A stretch of DNA of 64,000 nucleotides from positions 1-64,000 of the forward strand of contig JAFRRN010000077.1 in the NCBI GenBank assembly GCA_017428055.1, written 5' to 3'. This document shows positions 27,767-37,184 of this stretch, piece by piece. The notes under the pieces are model-generated. The model was not told the origin of the DNA, did not search any database, and saw nothing but the letters and a program-made list of their open reading frames with translations. The translations under genes and the position numbers were made by a program. Source of the stretch: Prevotella sp. GTDB lineage: Bacteria; Bacteroidota; Bacteroidia; Bacteroidales; Bacteroidaceae. Positions within the stretch are counted from its first letter, which is position 1; every line of letters starts with the position of its first letter.

Positions 27767-28432
27767 ATGATACAAACCGTCATGGTCAATTACAAGTTAA
27801 ACGACGACATATATAATCCAAGATACATTTCGGACGGCATGAATGAGATGGAGCGCAACATCAAGCGTATATTGGATTTCATTGTCGCTATCATTTGCTT
27901 GGTTGTTTTCTCACCCCTGTTCCTCGTGTGTTACATCGCCGTGAAAAGAGAAGACGGCGGTCCGGCCATTTTCAAGCAAGAGCGGATAGGGAGATTTGGC
28001 CGGCCGTTTAACATTTACAAGTTCAGGAGCATGAGGTTAGACGCGGAAAAAGACGGGCCGGCATTGTACCAGCACGAAAATGACACACGCATGACCAACA
28101 TCGGGAAATTCCTTCGGGCGCATCACCTCGACGAACTTCCACAGCTTTGGAACGTAGTGAAGGGCGACATGGCATTCATCGGGCCGCGCCCGGAGCGTGA
28201 GTTCTACATCAACCAGATTATGCAGCACGACCCCCGCTATCGCTATCTCTACCAGATACGCCCCGGTGTGACATCGTATGCCACGCTATACAACGGCTAT
28301 ACGGACACGATGGAGAAGATGTTGCGTAGGCTTGACCTTGACCTCTATTACCTGGAACATCGCTCCTGGTGGTTTGACATCAAGATTTTGGTCAAGACTT
28401 TCATCAACATTGTCTTTGGCAAAAAGTTCTGA
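27767..28432 (+). CDS. Undecaprenyl-phosphate sugar phosphotransferase
   Basis: 221 residues from ATG 27767; ATG 27839 (MNEMERNIKR) is an alternative. One N-terminal reentrant or membrane helix (FIVAIICLVVFSPLFLVCYI) precedes the catalytic block of the bacterial sugar transferase (WcaJ/PglC) family: FKQERIGRFGRPFNIYKFRSM, then the DELPQLWNV and FIGPRPE motifs. It starts a surface glycan by loading a sugar-phosphate on undecaprenyl phosphate. It belongs to the short PglC-like class lacking the extra N-terminal helices. Confidence 0.9.
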   Translation: MIQTVMVNYKLNDDIYNPRYISDGMNEMERNIKRILDFIVAIICLVVFSPLFLVCYIAVKREDGGPAIFKQERIGRFGRPFNIYKFRSMRLDAEKDGPALYQHENDTRMTNIGKFLRAHHLDELPQLWNVVKGDMAFIGPRPEREFYINQIMQHDPRYRYLYQIRPGVTSYATLYNGYTDTMEKMLRRLDLDLYYLEHRSWWFDIKILVKTFINIVFGKKF

Positions 28433-28448
28433 CAAACGAATGCAAACT

Positions 28449-28484
28449 AAAATATCCACCCCATCAATACGAGGTGGATATTTT
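28449..28484. terminator. Bidirectional terminator
   Basis: A perfect 12-bp inverted repeat, AAAATATCCACC (28449-28460) and GGTGGATATTTT (28473-28484), with A- and T-rich outer arms. It lies exactly between the convergent sugar transferase and SprT-like genes. Confidence 0.75.
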
Positions 28485-29168
28485 CTATATATAGCGGATA
28501 GAATGGCCGTCACATGCCATAGGCGCTGCCTTCCGCAGATGCTCGTCAATGACATCTGCTTCCACATAATGCACCTTCAACGCAGCGGAGTTGGGATATT
28601 GATTGAAGAATATGTCATTGCTCATATAGAGTTGCACCCTCGAAACTTCCTTCACGCTCGACACTTGATTGTAATACTTCAAGATGCTTGGCAACACACG
28701 GGGCAACACCTTGATACCAATCTTCCCATTATGAAATGTCACGACAGCCACGACATGGTATCGTTGCCGCTTATCTACCAACTCTTCTTTCTGTTCTTTC
28801 GTGCTATGGTGGGCGATGGTGATGTTGCGATGATACTTCATGTTGATGTCATTCATCATCTTACGGAACAATGAGCCATGCGCCGAGTTGTCTTTCAACT
28901 GGTTGTAGTGGATATAATAATGGATCATCTCATGGATGATGGTGTCTTCCACTTCCCTCTCTGGCAAGTCTATGCGCACATTGATGCGAAGTCGGAAGTC
29001 GTAGCAAATGACATTTCCCGACTTGTCGCGCCGTTTCCTATACACACACTGGCCCAAGAAAGTCTTGGCATCGCTCAACAGGATGGGGATGCGAGGCAAC
29101 GTCCCACCAAACATCTGTTGGTTGAACTCGTCAAACTTCTTTTCTACGTATGGAACAGTCGCCTTCAT
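28485..29168 (-). CDS. SprT-like zinc-dependent protease domain protein
   Basis: 227 residues, no signal peptide. The SprT/Spartan-type motif HExxH is at H79-E80-H83 (IIHEMIHYYIHYN), with downstream conserved HGSLFRKMMNDIN. A basic C-terminal part follows. Eukaryotic relatives cleave DNA-protein crosslinks; the bacterial role is unclear. It is the last gene of a five-gene minus-strand set and starts 4 bp after the metalloprotease gene. Confidence 0.82.
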   Translation of the reverse strand: MKATVPYVEKKFDEFNQQMFGGTLPRIPILLSDAKTFLGQCVYRKRRDKSGNVICYDFRLRINVRIDLPEREVEDTIIHEMIHYYIHYNQLKDNSAHGSLFRKMMNDINMKYHRNITIAHHSTKEQKEELVDKRQRYHVVAVVTFHNGKIGIKVLPRVLPSILKYYNQVSSVKEVSRVQLYMSNDIFFNQYPNSAALKVHYVEADVIDEHLRKAAPMACDGHSIRYI

Positions 29169-29172
29169 CCTA

Positions 29173-31329
29173 TCACTTCACATAAACCTTCTTGCCACCT
29201 TGGATATAAATACCCTTGGGCAACGTTGAAGAGTTAACGACTTTCGTTCCCGTCAATGTGTACACATCGCCATTGGAAGTAGTGGAAGAATTGGCATTCA
29301 CCCATTGGATTCCCGTCGGGTCGTCATAGTCAATAGATGCCAGATACGACTGGGCAGCACCATTCTCCTCCCCTATCGTGACATGGAAGATGAAACGTGC
29401 TGTGGCACTTTGCCTGAAATTTTGCTTATAGACGATGGCTTGCCCAATGGTATAAGAATCTCCCACATGGCACTTGCCAGGGTTTTGTCCTATCGTAAAT
29501 GCCAAGCTTGACGTATTGAACTCTGAAAAGACATAACTATTGTTGGCATTCCAACCACAAACCATACCGTCTTGGTTGAACCAATGTCCATAGCCATTCG
29601 CAGTGGAACCGCTCTCTGCCAACGAGTAATCCGTAGGATTCAAGGGATAGAACATCATCTTACCATTGCCGGGACCATTGACGCTATATGCCTGCAAGGC
29701 ACTACCGATACGTGACAACTCACACTGGAACGCCGTGCCGAGCATGGCGGCAGCCCTTCCACCGAGGTTGACGGTGGTACTCCTGAAATTAATCTTATCA
29801 GCAGGCAACACCACATGGAAGTCAAACGTGATGTCTGCCACGCTACGCTTATCCAAGGTCGGCGAAGCATACACGGTGGCATTACCGCCTATATCCGTTC
29901 CTTCAAACGACACACGATAGGGCCAACGGTCATCAGCAGCGAATTTCTCATCCCATTTATGCTGGATATAACGTTTGAGGGCTGGCGACACTACGAGCCA
30001 CATACGGTCAGTATTATCGGGAACAGTGAAAGAGAGCGTCACTGTCGTTTCCTCGCCTCCCGTGCAATAGATGGAGTCTTGAGAGAAGTATTGCCTTGTC
30101 CCATCCTTCAGCAATGCTACATATCCCAGACGAAATCCACGATATGAGCCATTGATGACTTGGTAGTTGTCAACATTGGCTTTCGAGAAAACGCTGTTGC
30201 CATCTAAATATTCACCGGGGTCACCGTTAGCCAATTTGGCATCATAGCGCAACGCCGTGAAATGGGTCGTGACCTCCGTCCCTGCATCAGGAACGTTGAG
30301 GGGGATGACATTGAAACCCGTCGATTGGGGCGCACTTGCCAATGCCACTTGGTAAGACCCGTCCTCGGTCAGCGCACAACGATAGGTGAAGTCGCCGATA
30401 TATGGATTGCGATAGGGCTTGCATACCTCCAAGTCCCACGTCACCAACCGACATGCATAGTCGAAATACATCTTATATAACTCATCGACACTCAATCCCT
30501 TGTAGTCCATCAGCACTTGGTTGAAATCCTTGACACTGGTCTCCGGCCAGTTCCAAACGTTGGCGACGGTCTTGATGTCTTTGTAATATTGGCAAAGGTA
30601 ATAGAAGAACCAATAGCTCTGGTAGCGATGCCACTCATGGGTAAACGCATAGTTGTGGGAATTGCGAAACACGCCAATGCTCTGGTCATACATCAACTCG
30701 GGATAACTCTGGTTAGCTTGCCATTGCGCCGTCTGCTCCCATGTCACGCTGCCATTGCCCACGGCACCGTGGAAACCCGTCTGTACATTCCACAGCGACC
30801 CCTGCTTGGAAGCCTCCGAATAGCACATGTAATGGAAGGAGTGCCCTATCTCATGCGCCACGCTATGGCCTACGGGCTTACAAGTGGCAGGGTTGAGCCA
30901 TAAAGCTGATACTTGATAGTCGTATCCTCCTCCATAACAAGTCCAGGTGTCGGTATGGTTCATCAGCACCATCACCTTGTATTTGTTCAAGTTGGAGTTG
31001 TTGGGATCGACGAAGCCGAGTTGGTTGATTTCCAAGTCAAAGAACGCCTCGCACTTCCTCAACAAGTCATCGATGTCAACATTATAAAACCCCGACACTT
31101 CCGATGGCGACGTCTTGCCATAATACTTATCCCAGAAGACGATGACATTATCCGTCTCCTTGCTCCTCGACTTCGACCAAGTGTATTTGTTGTCGGGGTC
31201 GTTCTCGGCATAGAGCAAGGTGTCTGTCCGTGACTGTCGCCATTCATTGGGAATATAGACTGTCTTTTGCGCCCCTACACATATCCATGAGGCAAAAAGG
31301 ACAAATGCCGTAAGAGTAATCTTTTTCAT
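29173..31329 (-). CDS. Secreted metalloprotease-like protein (DUF6055-type) with DUF4859-like module
   Basis: 718 residues. Signal peptide to about 20. The N-terminal half carries HEIGHSFH (H159, E160, H163), a zinc-metallopeptidase motif, within a DUF6055-like domain. Residues about 520-670 form a DUF4859-like beta module (GHWFNQDGMVCGW and FIFHVTI). The tail LPKGIYIQGGKKVYVK is the Prevotella secretion-type C-terminus. Likely exported to the surface; substrate unknown. The same beta module occurs in the adjacent CotH protein. Confidence 0.8.
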   Translation of the reverse strand: MKKITLTAFVLFASWICVGAQKTVYIPNEWRQSRTDTLLYAENDPDNKYTWSKSRSKETDNVIVFWDKYYGKTSPSEVSGFYNVDIDDLLRKCEAFFDLEINQLGFVDPNNSNLNKYKVMVLMNHTDTWTCYGGGYDYQVSALWLNPATCKPVGHSVAHEIGHSFHYMCYSEASKQGSLWNVQTGFHGAVGNGSVTWEQTAQWQANQSYPELMYDQSIGVFRNSHNYAFTHEWHRYQSYWFFYYLCQYYKDIKTVANVWNWPETSVKDFNQVLMDYKGLSVDELYKMYFDYACRLVTWDLEVCKPYRNPYIGDFTYRCALTEDGSYQVALASAPQSTGFNVIPLNVPDAGTEVTTHFTALRYDAKLANGDPGEYLDGNSVFSKANVDNYQVINGSYRGFRLGYVALLKDGTRQYFSQDSIYCTGGEETTVTLSFTVPDNTDRMWLVVSPALKRYIQHKWDEKFAADDRWPYRVSFEGTDIGGNATVYASPTLDKRSVADITFDFHVVLPADKINFRSTTVNLGGRAAAMLGTAFQCELSRIGSALQAYSVNGPGNGKMMFYPLNPTDYSLAESGSTANGYGHWFNQDGMVCGWNANNSYVFSEFNTSSLAFTIGQNPGKCHVGDSYTIGQAIVYKQNFRQSATARFIFHVTIGEENGAAQSYLASIDYDDPTGIQWVNANSSTTSNGDVYTLTGTKVVNSSTLPKGIYIQGGKKVYVK

Positions 31330-31376
31330 TGTATTTTCTGATTATAATTGCCTGTTTATTCTCTTTAAAAGGTTTC

Positions 31377-33281
31377 TTACCAACCCCACCACCATCCTCC
31401 GCCTTGGTTTTTGATGGTGAAATGGACGGCGACATTCACCTTCTTCAGGGTTGAACCTACCTGATACTGGAATTGCATGGTGACAGTATGCGCGTCGTCG
31501 TAGCAGTTTTGGGGATGCACACCACATGTCCAGTTGAACAAGTCGTCATACACCTCTATATAGACATGCCCCTCGCTCCAAGTAAGTGGGTCTCCATCTT
31601 CATTAAACCAGCCGCCATAGACCCCGTTAGTGTGGTTTTGCCCATCGCTGCCATCGGCAAATAACGGTATGATTGTTACTTTCGCAGGACTGAAAGAAGA
31701 CTCATCCACGCCAAGGAGTTCCAACACCTTCCCCCGATCCACTTGCACTTGCACGTCTTGGCTATAGCCTTTGTCCTTATCTAAAGTCACCTCGCAAGTG
31801 ATAGTGCCACAGAGTGTCTCGTCATGAATGGGCGTGTCGTCAGGTTCGGGGATATTGTTGATCAGCTCCGTCATGTACTTCGCACGGTTGACGAGCCATT
31901 GGTGCATCTTCTCCACTTCCGTGGAAAAGTTCTTTTCACGTATAGGCCAACGAGCCGCATCACGTGTCATGGAACCTTGATCAAGATTGGCGATATACTT
32001 CTCCATCACCGCCCAGTTGCGCGTAACGATGGAATCGGCATATTTGTTCCACTCCTCCTTATACCTTTGCACAAACTCCTTACATCCGAAGAGGTTGGTG
32101 AAGAACTGCGGAACATAGTTGTAGTTGCCGTTGCGTTTATAGGGATTGCTGCCCATCACCGTCTCACGGTAGTCGGTAAAGAACGTGTGGTTGGTCTCCA
32201 TGTGGCTCCAGTCGAAGTCATATCCCGCATCGAAATCCCAAAGAGGTCCCATCACCCATTTGCCATCACCATCCTTGTGCATGAAGATGCTACGGGGAGC
32301 AGACAGTTCTACATTATATATATATTCCTGGATCTGTAGATAATGGATAAACGATGTCATGTCCATCAATGAGTCGGCGGCATGAAAGTTCCTGTTCTTG
32401 ATGGCGTTCTCTAAGACGGCAAAAATCTCCTTGATGGAGTCGCGCACCGTTGGGGTGAGCAAGTCGTCATCGGGATATTTCACCGCCATGGGCATGTTAT
32501 ACACCGTTGACCAGAAATTATCCTCGCCGTATGGGTTTTCCGCCGGTCCATCATCAACGTCTAATGTCACCAAGATACCTCCCTCGTCACTAATATCCAC
32601 GCGGTTCTTGTTTTGTTGTACTTGTTCGGTGAGTTGGTACAAGCCTTTGTAGTCGCCATTGATGAACAGTTCGACATAACGAGTGTGATTGGTAAAGGGC
32701 AATCCCATCCAATGCCCCAGCTCGAAGACAAAAGTGTTCATCAAGTCCGTGATGTCACGGTAGTTGGCAAGCAACACCCAGCTCTTCGCCTTGTCAAGAC
32801 CAAGGAGCTTATGTTTCTCATCCAACTTGATGCGATAAGGTTTCTTGTCGTACCATAAAAACGAGCTGTTGCCGCGCCCGCGAATCTGTCCCGAGCCGGA
32901 ATAATTGCTGAAGCTACCCCTCGCATTCAGGGATATATAACAGTCCTTATAATAATCCTTGGAAGTCACATCCGTCCCGTCATGGGTGGTGATATACATC
33001 TGAAACACCTGGTAAGGGTCTTTGGTCTCTACATCCGACACATCCTCAAACGTCACGCTGTCCACCTTTGCGGCATCGAATGGCACTACGATGTCATTGA
33101 CCATGTTGGCATTCAATTGAGACGACTGTATTCCAAACGACTGCACATCATCTGCTTTTAAAGGGAAATCCCATGTGGCTTGCCTATCCTTGATATGCAC
33201 AAGCACCTGCTCCTGTGCCATACCCAAGCTTGGTATTAGGAACAAGACCGCCAACGAGAGTATCTTTTTCATGGGTCTCAT
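31377..33281 (-). CDS. CotH-kinase family secreted protein
   Basis: 634 residues from ATG 33281 (MRPMKKILSLAVLFLIPSLG, a signal peptide); ATG 33272 is an alternative. CotH core from about 105 to 430: GRGNSSFLWYDKKPYRIKL, then WVLLANYRD, then ELFINGDYKGLYQLTEQV, and the metal-site DFDAGYDFDWS. CotH kinases phosphorylate spore-coat proteins in Bacillus; secreted Bacteroidetes forms sit in polysaccharide loci with unknown targets. The C-terminal DUF4859-like module ends in the odd tail GGGWWWGW. Confidence 0.83.
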   Translation of the reverse strand: MRPMKKILSLAVLFLIPSLGMAQEQVLVHIKDRQATWDFPLKADDVQSFGIQSSQLNANMVNDIVVPFDAAKVDSVTFEDVSDVETKDPYQVFQMYITTHDGTDVTSKDYYKDCYISLNARGSFSNYSGSGQIRGRGNSSFLWYDKKPYRIKLDEKHKLLGLDKAKSWVLLANYRDITDLMNTFVFELGHWMGLPFTNHTRYVELFINGDYKGLYQLTEQVQQNKNRVDISDEGGILVTLDVDDGPAENPYGEDNFWSTVYNMPMAVKYPDDDLLTPTVRDSIKEIFAVLENAIKNRNFHAADSLMDMTSFIHYLQIQEYIYNVELSAPRSIFMHKDGDGKWVMGPLWDFDAGYDFDWSHMETNHTFFTDYRETVMGSNPYKRNGNYNYVPQFFTNLFGCKEFVQRYKEEWNKYADSIVTRNWAVMEKYIANLDQGSMTRDAARWPIREKNFSTEVEKMHQWLVNRAKYMTELINNIPEPDDTPIHDETLCGTITCEVTLDKDKGYSQDVQVQVDRGKVLELLGVDESSFSPAKVTIIPLFADGSDGQNHTNGVYGGWFNEDGDPLTWSEGHVYIEVYDDLFNWTCGVHPQNCYDDAHTVTMQFQYQVGSTLKKVNVAVHFTIKNQGGGWWWGW

Positions 33282-33282
33282 C

Positions 33283-33723
33283 TCACTTCTTCGTAACCTT
33301 AAAGGACTCTTTTCCACCATTCTTCCCGCCGACTGTCACGACATAGGCTCCCTTTGGCAAACTCGACATGTCAATCCGTCGGAATGCGGAGAGGCTTTCC
33401 GCCTCCATCATCTTCTTTCCATCTGTGGAATAAACCACAACTGGAGCATCTGTCTCCACACAGAGGGCATGGGGCATGATGCCAGCAGGGTCGCTCTCGT
33501 CACTCAATCGAAAATCTTTGATGCCACTCCATTCATACCTATCACCATTGACGGATAAGCTACCCTGGTTGAATTTCACCACGGGGGCATATCGCAATCC
33601 ATCGGTAGGGGCATCAAGCGTATAATAGACTTCCGTGCCATCGGCGAGGGTAAAGACCAACGTCTTTGCCCCCACCGCTATGCTTGCCAAGAAGATGGCA
33701 CAAACAAACAAAAACCTTTTCAT
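33283..33723 (-). CDS. Small secreted protein with C-terminal sorting-like tail
   Basis: 146 residues. Signal peptide to about 19 (MKRFLFVCAIFLASIAVGA). The body is strand-rich and the end reads SLPKGAYVVTVGGKNGGKES, close to the type IX-like tails of its neighbours. The CotH start follows 1 bp after its stop. Resembles short Prevotella proteins consisting of little more than an exported tail domain. Function unknown. Confidence 0.68.
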   Translation of the reverse strand: MKRFLFVCAIFLASIAVGAKTLVFTLADGTEVYYTLDAPTDGLRYAPVVKFNQGSLSVNGDRYEWSGIKDFRLSDESDPAGIMPHALCVETDAPVVVYSTDGKKMMEAESLSAFRRIDMSSLPKGAYVVTVGGKNGGKESFKVTKK

Positions 33724-33741
33724 TCTTTTTTAATATCCCGA

Positions 33742-36177
33742 TTAGTCCTTCTTACCATTGACCTTCCACTCCAAGACACCGCCCGACTGGCCTTCCTGCA
33801 ACTTGGCAAGTATCTTCAAGCCCTTGGTACGCACAGGCTTGAAATCGACGCTGTTATAACAATCCTTGCTCACCGTGAAGGGGGAATGAGCCTCCACCTC
33901 CTGCCAGTTGCCCTCGGCATCCTGGTAATAGAGCGTCCAACTCTCCGGCACGCGGAAGTTGCCGTCGTAATGGTCAAAGTCGAGCCAATACACCTGCACG
34001 TTGTCCACCTCGTACTCCTTGTCAAATTGGTAGCTTATCGCCTCCGTCGTGCCACGCTTGAGCCACCAATAGTGATAGGGCTTCGACGTGTCGGACGACC
34101 GCTTTGGCTCCCATTGGTCATTGGTGCCGCCAGCCCAACCGTCGGTGGGTGCCGTTTCGGGCGCGTCGTTCTGGATAGGACCGCGGTTGCTGAATGTCAT
34201 GGCACGGCTGGCAATCGTCTCTGAAGGGGTCGCCACCGCCTTTGTAGGCGTGTTGGCAATCCATATCTCCATCTGGTCGCTGCCACGGTTGTTCCACGTC
34301 GAATAGGGGATGGCACGGAAGGCGACATCTTTGACATTGCCGTCGGGCTGCAGCTCCTTGGCCTGTCCCTCCAACACCACCACACCATTGAGCAATCCAC
34401 TCTCAAAATGTGCCGTGATGTCGGCGCTATTGAGGATGTATTTATTAAACACCTTGTGGTCGCCTTGGTCCTGTCCTTCCAAGCAGAACACGATGGGTCC
34501 GCGCTCCAACGCCACCTTCCCACGGTCATCCTCGGCATTGTCGTTGGCGACAACCCGGCGCACATCCATGGGGAAATCCAGTTCTATCACATCACCCTTC
34601 TTCCATTTGCGGTCGATGACGATATAGTCGCGGTTCTCCGGATAGAGCGATTGGCCATTGACGCTCACGCTATATGGTTTGGCATTATCAATATATGTAT
34701 ATAGGTCATTGCCTATCGGATGCTTCTTCAGCCATCCCGGGACGCGCAGTTTGATGGCAAACTTGCCGCCGCCCTTGTTCACACGAATCTTGACTTTGCC
34801 GTCCCAAGGGTATTCCGTAATCTGCTCCAGTTCCACCCCATTGACTTTCGCCGTGCCTTGCGCATAAAGATTCACATAGATGTCCTTGCCCTGCGCGGCA
34901 TAGATATAATTGGGTACAGACGCGATGAACCGCGTCACGTTGCCCGGGCAACAGGCACACCCGAACCACCGCGCCCTGCCATGCTCGCCGTCGCTCTCCA
35001 ACGGGTTATCATAGAAGAAATGGTCGCCCGACAGGGAAACGCCACTCAACACATTATTATATAACGCGCGCTCGCACACGTCGATGTACTTCGACTCACC
35101 CGAAGCCAGGAACATGCGGTAGTTCCAATACACGTTGGCGATGGCGGCGCACGTCTCGCAATACGCCGTGTGGTTGTTCAACTCATAGTTAGGGCCGAAG
35201 CCCTCGCCCTGCGGGCGGCTGCCGATGCCCCCCGTGATAAACAGCTTCTTCGAGGACATGTTGTTCCAGATACGCTCCAAGGCATGGAAATACGCCGTGT
35301 CGCCAGTCAGCGCGGCGACGTCTGCCACGCCGCTGTACAAGTAGCCCGCCCTCACGGCATGGCCCACAATCTCATCCTGTTGGAGAATGGGCTTGTGGTC
35401 TTGCGAATATTCGCTGGGACGATGACCGTCGGTGCACCGTCCCGTCTCCTCCACGAAATACCTGGCACCCTCAAGATACTTCTTGTTGCCCGTCACCTTA
35501 TAGAGCTTGCACAGTGCCATCTCTATGATGGGGTGACCGCCCGGGCGATGGATCTGCCCCTCATTCGGCCCGAATGTCTTGCAGACGAGGTCGGCATTCT
35601 TGATGGCAACGTTGAGAAACGACCGCTTCCCCGTGGCAAGATAGTGCGCCACGGCTGATTCAATCATGTGACCGCTGTTGTAAAGTTCGTGCGAGTTGAT
35701 CTTCTCCCACTTGCTCCTACCCCACCAGCCGGAGAGGCGGTAGCATTTGTTGGTGACGCAGGTCGTGAGGTAGCCATCCTCCTCCTGCGCCGAGGCGATG
35801 ATGGCAATCACGCTGTCTAAGTAATGGTCCAGCCTGGCATCGTAACGCACCGCCAACGAGTAGCTCGCGCCCTCAATCACCTTGTAAGGGTCGGTGTCGT
35901 CAAACGAGAAGTCACCACGATGCTCGCCCTGCATCAATCCGCCCGCGATGGCGAAATTATCGAAACGCCCGTTCTTCTCACACTCGCGGAATGCGGAGGG
36001 GATGCTCACCGTGCGGTTGGTCTCGATGCGCGGCAGCCAGAAACGGTCGCTCAGACGCACACGTGTAAAAGGCACTTCCACGATGGCGGAGCCACCGGGA
36101 TTAGACTGCCCAACGCCCGCCGAGGCTACGGCAACGGGAAATAGGGCAAGGAAGAGGAAATACTTCTTTAGGTTCAT
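33742..36177 (-). CDS. GH127 beta-L-arabinofuranosidase-like enzyme
   Basis: 811 residues. Signal peptide to about 20. Catalytic (alpha/alpha)6 barrel of the former DUF1680 family: the zinc/catalytic Glu-Cys motif YCETCAAIANV (about 340) and the nucleophile cysteine region GCACCPGNVTRF (about 405-416). The C-terminal 150 residues form a discoidin-like beta domain (VQVYWLDFDHYDG). GH127 removes beta-L-arabinofuranose from plant cell-wall glycoproteins and pectic side chains. It is the first gene of the minus-strand set and pairs functionally with the GH43 enzyme at 25727. Confidence 0.9.
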   Translation of the reverse strand: MNLKKYFLFLALFPVAVASAGVGQSNPGGSAIVEVPFTRVRLSDRFWLPRIETNRTVSIPSAFRECEKNGRFDNFAIAGGLMQGEHRGDFSFDDTDPYKVIEGASYSLAVRYDARLDHYLDSVIAIIASAQEEDGYLTTCVTNKCYRLSGWWGRSKWEKINSHELYNSGHMIESAVAHYLATGKRSFLNVAIKNADLVCKTFGPNEGQIHRPGGHPIIEMALCKLYKVTGNKKYLEGARYFVEETGRCTDGHRPSEYSQDHKPILQQDEIVGHAVRAGYLYSGVADVAALTGDTAYFHALERIWNNMSSKKLFITGGIGSRPQGEGFGPNYELNNHTAYCETCAAIANVYWNYRMFLASGESKYIDVCERALYNNVLSGVSLSGDHFFYDNPLESDGEHGRARWFGCACCPGNVTRFIASVPNYIYAAQGKDIYVNLYAQGTAKVNGVELEQITEYPWDGKVKIRVNKGGGKFAIKLRVPGWLKKHPIGNDLYTYIDNAKPYSVSVNGQSLYPENRDYIVIDRKWKKGDVIELDFPMDVRRVVANDNAEDDRGKVALERGPIVFCLEGQDQGDHKVFNKYILNSADITAHFESGLLNGVVVLEGQAKELQPDGNVKDVAFRAIPYSTWNNRGSDQMEIWIANTPTKAVATPSETIASRAMTFSNRGPIQNDAPETAPTDGWAGGTNDQWEPKRSSDTSKPYHYWWLKRGTTEAISYQFDKEYEVDNVQVYWLDFDHYDGNFRVPESWTLYYQDAEGNWQEVEAHSPFTVSKDCYNSVDFKPVRTKGLKILAKLQEGQSGGVLEWKVNGKKD

Positions 36178-36290
36178 GTCAAAAAAAGTCGTTGCTTAAT
36201 GAATTATTCACGCCGCAAAGTAAACAAAAAAGAACCATATACGCTGAAAATATCGTACATACAAATGAAAAAATAGTCCTGACTCTTCAT

Positions 36291-37184
36291 TTAATCATGA
36301 ACGCTTGGAAGGGTCAACAGGAAAGCGGCATGGCATCCATGGCATTGCGCCTCGGCAAGCTCAAGCATACCGCCTTGCTGCACCATCATCCTGCGGCTCA
36401 GGGAAAGGCCTATGCCGCTCCCGCCTCGCTTGGTGGTAAAGAAAGGGACAAAGAGAGACGGGCGGTTTGCGGCAGGGATGGGATGGCCGTCGTTTCCTAT
36501 ATATAGTGTTAGTTGCCCATCATGGGAAGAGCCGCCGGGCGCATCGTCCACCTTCTCGACGACAATCTTTCGCGCCCCGGCTTCCAAGGCATTCTTCACG
36601 ATATTCATCAACACTTGTCGGAGCATACCAGCATCTGCGCGTATGGTGATGTCGTGAGGCACATCGACCTCCCAATCCAACCCAGGATAAGTCCTGCAGA
36701 TGTCGTCAAGCAACGGGCGGAGGGCAACGTTGGCCAGCACAGGCCGCTCCAACTCCGACATTTTTCGGTAATTGGCAACAAACTCATTCAAGAAACGTGA
36801 GGTGTCGCAGATAGCCTGGATGCCTTCCTCAAGCGGCGTACCTCTCACGTCGTTGCGAGCGAGCATTGACTGGCTGATGCTGGCGATGGGGGCAGTGGCG
36901 TTCATGATCTCGTGCGTAAGCACACGTGTCAGCCGCTCCCACGACTCCACCTCGTTCTGGTTCATTTGCCGGCGGATGGTCTCGCCCAGCTGGTTCATCG
37001 TCTGCTGCATGGCACGCTCGCCGGGCAGCAGCCCGTCGGTAGGAAGGCGGAACGTGAAGTCGTGGTTGCGGATGGCCTCCTGCATCAGATGCGCGCGCAA
37101 TTTCAAGGAACGCTGATGGCGCACAAACGCCCAACAGCCGACGACCAGCAATACACCTATTATAATTATAAACAGCCAAGTCAT
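36291..37184 (-). CDS. Sensor histidine kinase of the export locus
   Basis: 297 residues from ATG 37184, which overlaps the regulator stop by 4 bp. One N-terminal membrane helix (about 2-22) with almost no periplasmic part, then a linker, the phospho-acceptor H box (LTHEIMNATAPI), N box (NIVKNALEAGA) and G box (TKRGGSGIGLS). Lack of an outer sensing domain suggests detection within the membrane, as in kinases paired with ABC exporters. Transcribed away from the exporter genes. Confidence 0.88.
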   Translation of the reverse strand: MTWLFIIIIGVLLVVGCWAFVRHQRSLKLRAHLMQEAIRNHDFTFRLPTDGLLPGERAMQQTMNQLGETIRRQMNQNEVESWERLTRVLTHEIMNATAPIASISQSMLARNDVRGTPLEEGIQAICDTSRFLNEFVANYRKMSELERPVLANVALRPLLDDICRTYPGLDWEVDVPHDITIRADAGMLRQVLMNIVKNALEAGARKIVVEKVDDAPGGSSHDGQLTLYIGNDGHPIPAANRPSLFVPFFTTKRGGSGIGLSLSRRMMVQQGGMLELAEAQCHGCHAAFLLTLPSVHD

